From NCBI RefSeq assembly GCF_008033115.1, contig NZ_CP041203.1:4340001-4404000 (forward strand): 64,000 nucleotides of DNA, in the 5' to 3' direction. The notes below the pieces were generated by a model. The model was not told the origin of the DNA, made no database searches, and saw nothing but the letters and a program-made list of their open reading frames with translations. Origin of the DNA: Cellulomonas sp. Y8 (GTDB taxonomy: Bacteria; Actinomycetota; Actinomycetes; Actinomycetales; Cellulomonadaceae). A program made the translations under genes and the position numbers. Of the stretch, positions 56,719-64,000 are shown in pieces. Numbering within the stretch: position 1 is the first letter of the stretch; every line of letters starts with the position of its first letter.

Positions 56719-57506
56719 GCCCGGGGCTGCTGCTCGACTGCGACGGCGTGCTGGCCGACACGGAGCGGGACGGACACCTCCCCGCCTTCAACGCGACCTT
56801 CGAGGAGTTCGGCCTCCCCGTGCGCTGGTCGCAGGAGGAGTACGGCCGGCTCCTCGCGATCGGCGGCGGCAAGGAGCGGCTGCGGACCCTGCTCGAGCCC
56901 GGGCTCGTCGCCCGCGCCGGGCTGCCGACCGACGAGGACGAGCAGCGGGAGCTGGTCGCCCGCTGGCACCGGGCGAAGACCGAGCGCTACACCGCGCTGG
57001 TCCGCTCGGGCGCGCTCCCGGGCCGCCCCGGGATCGCCCGGCTGGTCGCCGAGGCCGACGCGGCGGGCTGGCGGCTCGCCGTCGCGTCGACCTCCGCAGA
57101 GGAGTCGGTCCGGGCGGTGCTGGAGCACGCGGTCGGGCCGGGTCTGGCGGCGCGGTTCGACGTGTTCGCGGGCGACGTCGTGCCGCACAAGAAGCCCGCA
57201 CCGGACATCTACCTGCTGGCCCTGCGCGAGACCGGGCTCGACCCGCGCGAGGTGGTCGTCGTCGAGGACAGCGCGAACGGGCTGCGGGCCGCACTCGCCG
57301 CCGGGCTCACCACCGTCGTCACCGTCAGCAGCTACACGCGGGACGAGGACTTCACCGGGGCCGCGCTGGTCGTGACGTCCCTCGGCGACCCCCCGGACGA
57401 CCCGGCGACCACGCTGGCCGACCCCCGCGGCCTCGAGGTCGACGGCGCCGTCCGGCTCGAGCACCTGCAGCGCCTCCTCGGACCCCAGCAAGGAGCGACA
57501 CCGTGA
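56715..57506 (+). CDS. CbbY-like HAD phosphatase
   Basis: This 263-residue HAD protein has the nucleophile Asp in LLLDCDGVLADTERDGHLPA, the Thr/Ser motif in LAVASTSAEESV, the Lys in DVVPHKKPAPDIYLLALRET and the acidic motif EVVVVEDSANGLRAALAAGL. It resembles CbbY, which removes phosphate from xylulose-1,5-bisphosphate. The GTG overlaps the aldolase stop as GTGA, and its own stop overlaps dhaL. It may prepare or clear a phosphorylated ketose for the aldolase. Confidence 0.88.
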   Translation: MSPGLLLDCDGVLADTERDGHLPAFNATFEEFGLPVRWSQEEYGRLLAIGGGKERLRTLLEPGLVARAGLPTDEDEQRELVARWHRAKTERYTALVRSGALPGRPGIARLVAEADAAGWRLAVASTSAEESVRAVLEHAVGPGLAARFDVFAGDVVPHKKPAPDIYLLALRETGLDPREVVVVEDSANGLRAALAAGLTTVVTVSSYTRDEDFTGAALVVTSLGDPPDDPATTLADPRGLEVDGAVRLEHLQRLLGPQQGATP

Positions 57507-58123
57507 GCCAGCAGCGCGTCGAGCAGGTCGTCCGCACCGTCGCCGAGACCTGCGTCGAGAACGAGCAGTACTTCGGCGAGCTGGACTCCGTGGTCGGCGA
57601 CGGGGACTTCGGCTTCTCCCTCGCCCGGGGGTTCGAGAACGTGCTGGCGGGCTGGGACGACTACGACCGGGCCGACGCCGGGACGTTCCTCCAGAAGATC
57701 GCGGTGACGATGAGCGGCCGGATCGGCGGCACCTCCGGCCCGATCTGGGGCACGGCGTTCCTGCGGGCCGCCGGCGTCGTCAAGGGCAAGCAGGAGGTCA
57801 CGGGCGACGACGTCGTGGCGATGCTGCGCGCCGCCGTCGAGGGGATCAAGGCGCGGGGCGGCGCCGACCTCGGCGAGAAGACGCTGCTGGACGCGCTCGT
57901 CCCGCTGACGGACGCCGTCGAGCAGCGGCTCGCCGCCGGCGCCGCCCCCGCCGAGGTCGCGCAGGCGGCCGCCACGACCGCGCGCGCCGCGGCCGAGGCG
58001 ACCCGGCCGATGCAGGCCCGGCGTGGCCGGGCGTCCTACACCGGCGAGCGCAGCATCGGGTCCCTCGACCCCGGCGCCGTCGCCGTGGCGGTGCTGGCAG
58101 AGCGGGTCGCCGCCACCTGGTGA
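57503..58123 (+). CDS. dhaL: dihydroxyacetone kinase subunit DhaL
   Basis: This 206-residue ADP/ATP-binding subunit has the metal-binding Asp of LDSVVGDGDFGFSLARGFEN, MSGRIGGTSGPIWGTAFLRA, GEKTLLDALVPLTDAVEQ and RRGRASYTGERSIGSLDPGA. It hands phosphate to the DhaK-bound substrate. The GTG overlaps the HAD stop. No DhaM phosphotransferase gene is near, so the subunit may work as an ATP-dependent kinase or with a distant PTS partner. Confidence 0.92.
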   Translation: MSQQRVEQVVRTVAETCVENEQYFGELDSVVGDGDFGFSLARGFENVLAGWDDYDRADAGTFLQKIAVTMSGRIGGTSGPIWGTAFLRAAGVVKGKQEVTGDDVVAMLRAAVEGIKARGGADLGEKTLLDALVPLTDAVEQRLAAGAAPAEVAQAAATTARAAAEATRPMQARRGRASYTGERSIGSLDPGAVAVAVLAERVAATW

Positions 58124-58159
58124 GCGACCGAAAACCGGACGACAGGGAAGGCGACCGCG

Positions 58160-59155
58160 ATGAAGAAGTTCGTCAACGACCCGAAGACCTTCGTGCCCGA
58201 CATGCTCACCGGCCTGGCGCTGGCGAACCCGGACACCCTCCGGTACGTGCCCGAGTACAACCTGATCATGCGGGCCGACGCCCCGCGGCACGACAAGGTG
58301 TCGATCATCCAGGGCTCCGGGTCCGGTCACGAGCCCGCGCACGTCATGGTGGTCGGCAAGGGGATGCTCGACGGCGCGTGTCCCGGCGACGTGTTCGCCG
58401 CCCCGCCGATGGAGTACGTGCTCGAGTCCGCCAAGCTGCTCGCGTCCGACAAGGGCGTGCTGCTCCTGGTGAACAACTACACCGGCGACAAGATGGCGTT
58501 CGAGATGGCCTCCGAGCTCGCCGAGGCCGAGGGCCTGTCCGTCCGCACCCTGTTCATCGACGACGACGTCGCGGTCCAGGACTCGACGTGGACGGTCGGT
58601 CGCCGCGGCGTCGCGGGCAACTTCTTCGTGATGAAGGCCGTCGGCGCCGCCGCCGAGGCGGGGGCCGACCTGGACGAGCTCGTCCGGATCGGCGAGAAGG
58701 TCAACTCCGTCACCCGCACGATGGGCATCGCCCTCACCCCGTGCACGCCGCCGGCCAAGGGGTCGCCGCTGTTCGAGCTCGGCGACGACGAGATGGAGGT
58801 CGGCGTCGGGATCCATGGGGAGCCGGGCCGCCGCCGGGCGCCGCTGGTGCCGGCGGACGGGATCGTCGACGAGCTGCTCGGTGCGGTGCTCCCGGACCTG
58901 CCGTACGCCTCGGGCGACGAGGTCGCGCTGATGATCAACGGGCTGGGCGGCACGCCGATCAGCGAGCTGTACCTGCTGTACGGGATCGCGCACCAGAAGC
59001 TCGCCGCCCAGGGCATCACCGTCGGACGCTCCTACGTCGGCGAGTACTGCACCTCGCTCGACATGGCCGGCGCGTCCCTCACGCTCGTCCGGCTGGACGA
59101 CGAGATCCGCGGGCTGCTCGCCGCGCCCGCCGAGGTGGCGGTGCGGGTGTTCTGA
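58160..59155 (+). CDS. dhaK: dihydroxyacetone kinase subunit DhaK
   Basis: This 331-residue subunit binds the ketone substrate through a covalent hemiaminal with a His, here in EVGVGIHGEPGRRRAP. The other substrate residues are in IIQGSGSGHEPAHVMVVGKG. DVFAAPPMEYVLESAKLLAS and NNYTGDKMAFEMASELAEAE also fit the family. GGAAGG precedes ATG 58160. It is the last gene of the aldolase cassette. The DHA-like substrate could also be erythrulose or another C3/C4 ketose. Confidence 0.92.
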   Translation: MKKFVNDPKTFVPDMLTGLALANPDTLRYVPEYNLIMRADAPRHDKVSIIQGSGSGHEPAHVMVVGKGMLDGACPGDVFAAPPMEYVLESAKLLASDKGVLLLVNNYTGDKMAFEMASELAEAEGLSVRTLFIDDDVAVQDSTWTVGRRGVAGNFFVMKAVGAAAEAGADLDELVRIGEKVNSVTRTMGIALTPCTPPAKGSPLFELGDDEMEVGVGIHGEPGRRRAPLVPADGIVDELLGAVLPDLPYASGDEVALMINGLGGTPISELYLLYGIAHQKLAAQGITVGRSYVGEYCTSLDMAGASLTLVRLDDEIRGLLAAPAEVAVRVF

Positions 59156-59169
59156 CGCGGCGCGGGCAC

Positions 59170-59207
59170 GCGGGCGGCGGTGGGCGCTGCTCCCCGCCGC
59201 CGCCCGC
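59170..59207. terminator. 15-bp hairpin between dhaK and a convergent SDR gene
   Basis: GCGGGCGGCGGTGGG (59170-59184) pairs with CCCGCCGCCGCCCGC (59193-59207) with one T-G pair and an 8-base loop. It sits 14 bases after the dhaK stop and 30 bases from the SDR stop, so it can serve both strands. Confidence 0.75.
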
Positions 59208-59237
59208 GGGGGTCGGCCGGGCGGCCGGTCCGTACCG

Positions 59238-59927
59238 TCAGGCGGTGAGGAACCGCTCGTAGAACGCGCGCGGGTCCTCGGCCAGGGACGCCTTGACCAT
59301 CGCGCTCCAGTCGTCGACGACGACCTCCAGGTCACCGGCCTCGACGGCGTCGAGCGTGCGCCGGACGACGGCGACCGGGTCCTCCTTCGGCCCGTCGATG
59401 CCCGCGGCCATGTCCGTGTCCGCGAGGCCGAGGTGCACGGACGTGACCTGGGTGCCCTGCGCGGCCAGCTCGAGCCGCAGCGCGTTGCTCATGTTCCAGT
59501 TCGCCGCCTTGGACACCGCGTACGCCCCGGAGCCCGGGAACGCGAACCAGGACAGTGCAGAGGCGACGTTGACGATCCTCCCGCCGCCGTTGGCGGCCAG
59601 CACGGGCGCGAACGCCCGGACCATCGACAGCGTGCCCCAGAAGTTGACGTCCATCTCGGCGCGCACGCCCGCGAGGTCGCCGAGCAGCGTCGAGCCCGTC
59701 GAGATGCCGGCGTTGTTGACGAGCAGGTCCACGTCCGTGGCCAGCGCGGCCGCCGCGGCGACGGCGTCGGGGTCGGTGATGTCGAGCGCGACCCGGCGGA
59801 CGCCGGGCAGGTCGATCGCGGCGGGCTCGCGAGCGGCGGCGTAGACGGTGGCCCCGCGGGCGAGGAGCTCGGCGGCGAAGTGGCGACCGAGGCCGCGGTT
59901 GGCCCCGGTGATCAGTGCTGTTGTCAT
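59238..59927 (-). CDS. SDR-family oxidoreductase
   Basis: This 229-residue classical SDR has TALITGANRGLGRHFAAELL, LVNNAGISTG and the Ser in NVASALSWFAFPGSG. The catalytic Tyr and Lys are in AYAVSKAANWNMSNALRLEL. The C-terminus is short. ATG 59927 follows a TAGCGT box by 7 bases, implying a leaderless message. It is divergent from a MerR gene, with a dyad in their shared promoter of 20-base spacing, so regulation by MerR is likely. Confidence 0.9.
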   Translation of the reverse strand: MTTALITGANRGLGRHFAAELLARGATVYAAAREPAAIDLPGVRRVALDITDPDAVAAAAALATDVDLLVNNAGISTGSTLLGDLAGVRAEMDVNFWGTLSMVRAFAPVLAANGGGRIVNVASALSWFAFPGSGAYAVSKAANWNMSNALRLELAAQGTQVTSVHLGLADTDMAAGIDGPKEDPVAVVRRTLDAVEAGDLEVVVDDWSAMVKASLAEDPRAFYERFLTA

Positions 59928-59934
59928 GTCTGGC

Positions 59935-59966
59935 ACGCTAGGACCTGACGTCGACGTGAGGGTCAA
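59935..59966 (-). promoter_or_regulatory. MerR-type promoter with long spacer
   Basis: On the minus strand TTGACC (59961-59966) and TAGCGT (59935-59940) are separated by 20 bases, near the 19-20 bases typical of MerR-activated promoters. A near-perfect dyad, CCTGACGTCGACGTGAGG (59944-59961), fills the spacer. The MerR protein encoded on the other side is the probable activator. Confidence 0.7.
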
Positions 59967-59985
59967 GTGCGGGTCGGGAGGCCGG

Positions 59986-60378
59986 GTGCGCATCGGGGAG
60001 GTCGCCGCGCAGGCGGGCGTGAGCGTGCGGGCGCTGCGCTACTACGAGGAGCAGGGGCTGCTGGACGCGGAGCGCACCGCGAGCGGGCAGCGCCGGTACC
60101 CGCCGGGTGCGGTCGAGCGGGTCCGGTTCATCCAGAGCCTCTACGCCGCCGGGCTGGGCAGCAAGGCCGTGCTCCGGATCCTGCCGTGCATGGACCGCGG
60201 GGTGCTCACCGACGAGATGCACGACCGGCTGCTGGCCGAGCGCGCGCGGGTGCAGGCCCAGCTCGACGAGCTGACCGCGACCCGCGACAAGCTCGACGAC
60301 GTCATCCGGCTCGGGCAGGCGCACCGCCTGGGACACGGGCACCGAGCCGGCGCGGACGCCTGCGCCGCCGCCTCCTGA
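59986..60378 (+). CDS. MerR-family regulator
   Basis: This 130-residue MerR protein has IGEVAAQAGVSVRALRYYEE, QGLLDAERTASGQRRYPPG and a dimerisation helix (ERARVQAQLDELTATRDKLD). Cys in RILPCMDRG and DACAAAS could bind a thiol or metal ligand. The start is GTG at 59986, with GGGAGG upstream. The likely target is the divergent SDR gene. Confidence 0.9.
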   Translation: MRIGEVAAQAGVSVRALRYYEEQGLLDAERTASGQRRYPPGAVERVRFIQSLYAAGLGSKAVLRILPCMDRGVLTDEMHDRLLAERARVQAQLDELTATRDKLDDVIRLGQAHRLGHGHRAGADACAAAS

Positions 60379-60397
60379 GGGGACCCGGTCCCCGGAC

Positions 60398-60976
60398 CTA
60401 CGCCGGCGCCACCGTCGTCCGCATCACCGTCTTGCTCGTCCCGATGTGCCGCTCGAACACGAACCCGGCCTCCTCGAACATCCCGCGCGTGACGTTGTGC
60501 AGGAACGAGGACGAGACCCGCTTCCCCGGTGGCAGCTCGTTCGGGAACGACACCACCTCCCCGCCGCCGGCTCGCGCGATGAGGTCCAGCGCACCGCGCA
60601 GCGCCTCCAGCGCCACGCCCTGCCGCCGGTGGTCCCGGTCGACGAAGAAGCAGGTGATCCGCCAGGGCGCCGGGCGGCTCTCCCCCGCGTCGTACTGCTT
60701 GCGGTGGTAGATCCGGGGCAGCTCCTCCGGGCTGCCGTACTGGCACCAGGCGATCGCCTGCTCGCCGTCGAACACCAGCGCGGCGTGCGCGACGCCCTCC
60801 TCCACCAGCCGCCGCTTGAAGTCCGGCCCCGCGTGGTCGGCCTTGGTCGTCGTCGGGGTGTCACCGTGGAAGTAGCTGCACCAGCAGCCGCCCCACACGC
60901 CGTTGTGCTTCTCGGCGAGCGCGCGCCAGGCCGGGAACGTCTCCGGCGACAGCGGCTTCACGACGTGTGCGGCCAT
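60398..60976 (-). CDS. GNAT-family N-acetyltransferase
   Basis: This 192-residue protein starts HVVKPLSPETFPAWRALAEK. It has WGGCWCSYFHGDTPTTTKAD, AIAWCQYGSPEELPRIYHRK and the acetyl-CoA motif ITCFFVDRDHRRQGVALEAL. The end EEAGFVFERHIGTSKTVMRT is typical of this small group. The N-terminal half is rich in Trp and Cys. It probably acetylates an amine of a small molecule or protein. It is preceded by a 13-bp minisatellite region. Confidence 0.85.
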   Translation of the reverse strand: MAAHVVKPLSPETFPAWRALAEKHNGVWGGCWCSYFHGDTPTTTKADHAGPDFKRRLVEEGVAHAALVFDGEQAIAWCQYGSPEELPRIYHRKQYDAGESRPAPWRITCFFVDRDHRRQGVALEALRGALDLIARAGGGEVVSFPNELPPGKRVSSSFLHNVTRGMFEEAGFVFERHIGTSKTVMRTTVAPA

Positions 60977-61045
60977 GGGGCGATCCTGCTCCCGGGACGC
61001 TGCGGACGGAAGGCCCGGCGGCCCGATGTCCGGCGGCCGACGCCG

Positions 61046-61211
61046 GCGGTGCACGCGGGCGGTGCACGCGGGCGGTGGACGCGGGCGGTGGACGGGGGCG
61101 GTGGACGGGGGCGGTGGACTGAGGCGGTGGCTGCGAGCGATGGCTCCGAGCGGTGGCTGCGCGTGTCGTCGGGCGGTAGCTCCGAGCGGTGGCCGCTGGC
61201 GGCTCCCGCCG
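61046..61211. repeat. degenerate 13-bp tandem repeat, about 12 units
   Basis: Units start at 61046, 61059, 61072, 61085, 61098, 61111, 61124, 61137 and 61150, all of the form GCGGTGnnnnnnn. A 10-base irregular unit and about three more follow. Early units read GCGGTGCACGCGG or GCGGTGGACGGGG, and later ones GCGGTGGCTGCGA. The 13-base period rules out in-frame coding. It lies between the GNAT and methyltransferase genes. Confidence 0.8.
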
Positions 61212-61271
61212 TCGCGCGACTCGCGGACGCGTGACCGATCGCCCCCGGTCGTCGCGCGCGGTCGGGCGCGG

Positions 61272-61874
61272 TCAGTGCTCGCCGACCCGCGCGACGACGG
61301 CGCCGTGCGGGCGGTGCCCGCGCCCGGTACGTCGGTGCTGCTCGACGACCTCGAACCCGTGGTCGCCGAGCATCGCGCGCAGGGCTGGTGCGGGCCACCG
61401 GTAGGCCGGGGCCACCGCGTGGTCGAACCGGTGGACCGTCGACTCCGAGTCGAAGTACCCCAGCAGCAGCGTCCCCCCGGGCCGCAGGATCCGCGCGAAC
61501 TCGGCGAGCGGCACCCCGATGCGGTCCGGAGCGTGGTGGATCGTCGAGTATCACGCGAGGATCCCGCCGAGCGAGGCGTCGGGCTCATCCGTCCGGTCGA
61601 TGCTGCCGACGGCGAACGGGACGCCGGGGTACATCGACCGGGCACGTTCGACGAAGGCGGCGGCCAGGTCGATTCCGCGGGCCTCGTGCCCCCGCCGGAC
61701 GAGGTGGTCGGTCCAGTGCCCCGGTCCGCACCCGGCGTCGAGGACGGGCCCGGCGACCCCGTCGACCCAGGTCTCCACGAGCTGCCTGTCCGAGGGGTGC
61801 ACCGCGGACATCGAGCCGAAGAGGTCGACGTACTCACCCGCTCTCCGGGAGTAGGCGCCGGCGACGGTGGTCAC
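61272..61874 (-). pseudogene. SAM-dependent methyltransferase with an in-frame TGA
   Basis: This class I methyltransferase starts at GTG 61874 (TTVAGAYSRRAGEYVDLFGS). The SAM motif is VLDAGCGPGHWTDHLVRRGH, then ARGIDLAAAFVERARSMYPG. After GGILA a TGA (61551-61553) interrupts. In the same frame YSTIHHAPDRIGVPLAEFAR and ILRPGGTLLLGYFDSESTVH continue to 61272. A Trp (TGG) is expected, as relatives have AWYSxIH, so one G-to-A change explains it. A TAGCGT box is 7 bases before the GTG. Either the gene is dead or this is a base error. Confidence 0.85.
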
Positions 61875-62004
61875 GCGGCCGACGCTAGCGCGACACGCTC
61901 CGTCCGGGTGCCGTGCGGCCGATCTTCCTGCTTGCGATCGCCCCGGATCCGGAACGCAGGCACGCCGGCACGCTGCGTGGGGTGGCGCACCGCACCGGCC
62001 GATC

Positions 62005-63753
62005 TCAGAACGGGGGTGGTGCGTCGTAGGGGTCGGCGGTGGCGTCGTGGGTCTGCCCTGTCCCCGGCCGCGTGAGGTAGCGGTGCCCGGTGGGGGTGAT
62101 CCACTCGAACAACCCGGGGCTGATCTGCCGCAGCCGGAACCCGCCGTCGGTCTTCAACCGGTGGTGCCGGTGGCACACGGGCCCGAGGTTGTCGGCGTCG
62201 GTGCCGCCGAGGGGCGTGTCGGGGTCGCCGCCCGGCAGAGGGTGGAACTCCTGGGTGTGGTCGAGCTCGCAGGCGCAGGCCGGGACCCTGCACCCGGGTG
62301 CCGCGCAGGTCCCGTCTCGGGTGCGGACGAGGTCGGCCAGAGCGGCGGGTGGTCGGTAGCGTTCGCGGCCGACGTCCAGGACCCGGTCGGTCAGCGGGTC
62401 GGTGACGACGCGCTGCCAGACCCCGCCGATCGCCAGGGCCCGGGCCTGGACGGCGTCGATGGGGCCGTGGCCGTCGAGGTGGGCGGGCTGGTCGTCGAGC
62501 CCGAGGAGCGTGGAGGCGGGGATGGTGATGCGGACCTCGGCGCCAGGACGTCCGGAGCAGCGGGTGCAGCCACGCCGGGTCGTCGTGGGTGTGGTGCTGC
62601 GGGCGAGGGCGGTCCTGGTCGGCGTCGGTGGCGCTTTGGTCGGCGAGACGGGGTGGTCCTGGCTGGGCCCGGGCTGCGAGGTGGTGTCGTCGAGCGGGGT
62701 GAGGGTGGCGATGGGGATCGGCTCGACCGGGCGGGTGAGCACCGCACCGTCGCGGTCGGTGAGGGTCGCCCCGTTCCACGACCGTCGCGGCTCCGGCGGC
62801 ACCGGGAGACCCGAGGACAGGTGGACCTCGAACGCCGGCCCGTCCGACTCCGGGACATCGCCCACGACCAGGTCGCGCAGCCCGTCGGCCCGCAGCTGGT
62901 CCAACGTCCGGTCGTCGCCGAGCGCTTTGGCGGTCTTCGCGGCATGGGTCAGGACCCCGTCGACGCGCAGCGCGTCCGCCGCGTCCAGCACCAACCACAT
63001 CGACGCCATGCCGTCCGGCTGCGGGCGCGGGTGGGAGACCTTCCTCGTGCACCGGGCGCGTTCGCGGCGCGCGGCGGCGCCCTCGGGGTCGACCAGCCGG
63101 ATCTCCCGCTCCACACGCTGGCGGAGCTCGGCGACCGAGCACTGGTCGGCGTCGGGCAGCACCGCGTCCTCCACCGCGTGGGCGACCTGGAAGGACAGGT
63201 CCGCCAACCCCGCCGTCAGGACCTGGGCCTTGGCCGCGTCGAGGTGCCCGACCTCCAACGCCTCGCGGGTCGCGCCGAGCATCCCGTCGAGCACCAGGGC
63301 ACGGTGCACGGTCTTCGTCGCCGCGACTCGGGGCCAGCCCAGTCGCATCGCGAGCTCGTCGCCCGCGACGCACGCCTGCGTCGGCGGGGCACCGGCCAGC
63401 GGCGACCACTCCGGGCTCATCTCCTCCCGGGAGGCGAGCTCGGCGATCAGGCCGAGGGTCCGGGCGTGCTGGTAGGACTCGATCCGGGTCTGCGCGGCGA
63501 TCACCTCGACCACGATCGCCGAGGACAGCACGCTCGGGTCCAGCCCCCGCAGCCAGGCGTCCAGTTCTGGCCCCGGCGGACATGTCGCGATCGCCTCGAT
63601 CTGCCGCTGCTCACCCGTCCGAGGCGCGCCACCGGCCGCCACGACGGGGTCCGGGCCGAAGTCCGTCAGGCAGGTCCCGTCGGGCCCGTAGACCGGCAGC
63701 ACCACGGCGGCGACCGGGTCGCCGTCGGGGTGTTCCTGCAGGTCAGATGCCAT
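62005..63753 (-). CDS. DUF222-domain HNH endonuclease
   Basis: This 582-residue actinobacterial HNH protein has a helical DUF222 body (SSAIVVEVIAAQTRIESYQH, ALVLDGMLGATREALEVGHL). A Pro/Thr-rich low-complexity stretch at about residues 360-400 follows (SPTKAPPTPTRTALARSTTP). The C-terminal HNH motif is CAAPGCRVPACACELDHTQE, then DADNLGPVCHRHHRLKTDGG. Copies are numerous in actinobacteria and associated with mobile or repetitive regions. A TAGTGT box is 6 bases before the ATG. The biological role is unclear. Confidence 0.92.
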   Translation of the reverse strand: MASDLQEHPDGDPVAAVVLPVYGPDGTCLTDFGPDPVVAAGGAPRTGEQRQIEAIATCPPGPELDAWLRGLDPSVLSSAIVVEVIAAQTRIESYQHARTLGLIAELASREEMSPEWSPLAGAPPTQACVAGDELAMRLGWPRVAATKTVHRALVLDGMLGATREALEVGHLDAAKAQVLTAGLADLSFQVAHAVEDAVLPDADQCSVAELRQRVEREIRLVDPEGAAARRERARCTRKVSHPRPQPDGMASMWLVLDAADALRVDGVLTHAAKTAKALGDDRTLDQLRADGLRDLVVGDVPESDGPAFEVHLSSGLPVPPEPRRSWNGATLTDRDGAVLTRPVEPIPIATLTPLDDTTSQPGPSQDHPVSPTKAPPTPTRTALARSTTPTTTRRGCTRCSGRPGAEVRITIPASTLLGLDDQPAHLDGHGPIDAVQARALAIGGVWQRVVTDPLTDRVLDVGRERYRPPAALADLVRTRDGTCAAPGCRVPACACELDHTQEFHPLPGGDPDTPLGGTDADNLGPVCHRHHRLKTDGGFRLRQISPGLFEWITPTGHRYLTRPGTGQTHDATADPYDAPPPF

Positions 63754-63952
63754 GGAACGACACTACCGACGCCCACCGACACGGCCCCGGCGACCGAGCC
63801 TCGCCCTGGGGACGGAGCACGACCACCGCACCTGTGGACGACTCGGCGCCCGCACGACCAACCGCCGCCGAGCACGCCACGGCCCCGAGCAGTCAGCGGC
63901 GGGCGTCTTCGGTGACCCGACCCGTCGGCGGTGGGAGTGGCGTCTCCCGACT

Positions 63953-64000
63953 TCAGTTGATGATCTCGCCCCGTTCGTCGGCCGCCAACGCGGCGATGCG
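63953..64000 (-). CDS. C-terminal end of a partial gene
   Basis: The last 16 codons on the minus strand read RIAALAADERGEIIN and stop at 63953. The sequence is protein-like, in contrast to the other frames. The rest lies outside the window, so the family cannot be named. Confidence 0.45.
   Translation of the reverse strand, partial: RIAALAADERGEIIN

Noticed and set aside
61046..61211. 13-bp repeat as a CRISPR array or coding repeat
   Set aside because: Units are adjacent without spacers, and the period is not a multiple of three.

Overview
The window is about 64 kb of very GC-rich DNA. Codons end mostly in G or C, and many genes start with GTG. The gene content points to a high-GC actinobacterium. 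Evidence includes a SigE-family ECF sigma factor, deazaflavin (F420)-type enzymes, a DUF222-HNH endonuclease, DUF1345, DUF1361 and DUF2255 proteins, FBP-domain and CsoR-family proteins, and many leaderless genes. A Cellulomonas-like member of the Micrococcales is my best guess, by inference only. I saw no rRNA, tRNA, CRISPR array or insertion sequence.

Left part (0-25 kb). Small membrane proteins come first, then an ECF sigma factor with its membrane-anchored partner and a sugar O-acetyltransferase. An XRE regulator faces a methionine aminopeptidase across three 14-bp direct repeats. MarR, an OYE flavoprotein, a DinB-like protein and a phosphotransferase follow, then a MarR-MATE efflux pair. 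Next are a PPOX protein, a cysteine hydrolase and a lipid kinase, an HxlR-glyoxalase pair, and MFS, SDR and hydrolase genes. The section ends with FBP, HIT and Ddn-like proteins and a TetR/hydrolase divergon with twin operators.

Middle part (25-45 kb). A TetR gene faces an overlapping operon of two MmcQ/YjbR proteins, a frameshifted rarA and a carboxylesterase. Then come an epimerase, an FGE-like protein lacking the catalytic cysteines, a HAD hydrolase and an apparent WYL-GNAT fusion with a frameshift. MerR and NTF2-like genes include one with an in-frame stop. A tightly overlapping operon encodes two zinc alcohol/formaldehyde dehydrogenases, a PfpI-type protein, a membrane protein and DUF1345, next to a LuxR regulator. 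FrnE-like DsbA, an atypical SDR, HxlR, and a TetR-regulated ABC exporter close this section.

Right part (45-64 kb). It starts with an orphan immunity-like protein, two unknown proteins and a YafY regulator. An apparently persulfide-responsive operon follows (CoA-disulfide reductase-rhodanese, a 38-aa Cys protein, a CstR-like repressor) with a perfect operator. Then come a frameshifted ldh, an SLC13 permease and a two-component system. A four-gene catabolic cassette encodes a class II aldolase, a CbbY-like HAD phosphatase, DhaL and DhaK. The end holds SDR-MerR, GNAT, a 13-bp minisatellite, a methyltransferase broken by a TGA, and a DUF222-HNH endonuclease.

Two window-wide patterns stand out. 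At least 20 genes have a TANNNT box 6-8 bases before the start codon, the layout of leaderless transcripts. Five genes carry a frameshift or an in-frame stop, which means either real decay or assembly errors.
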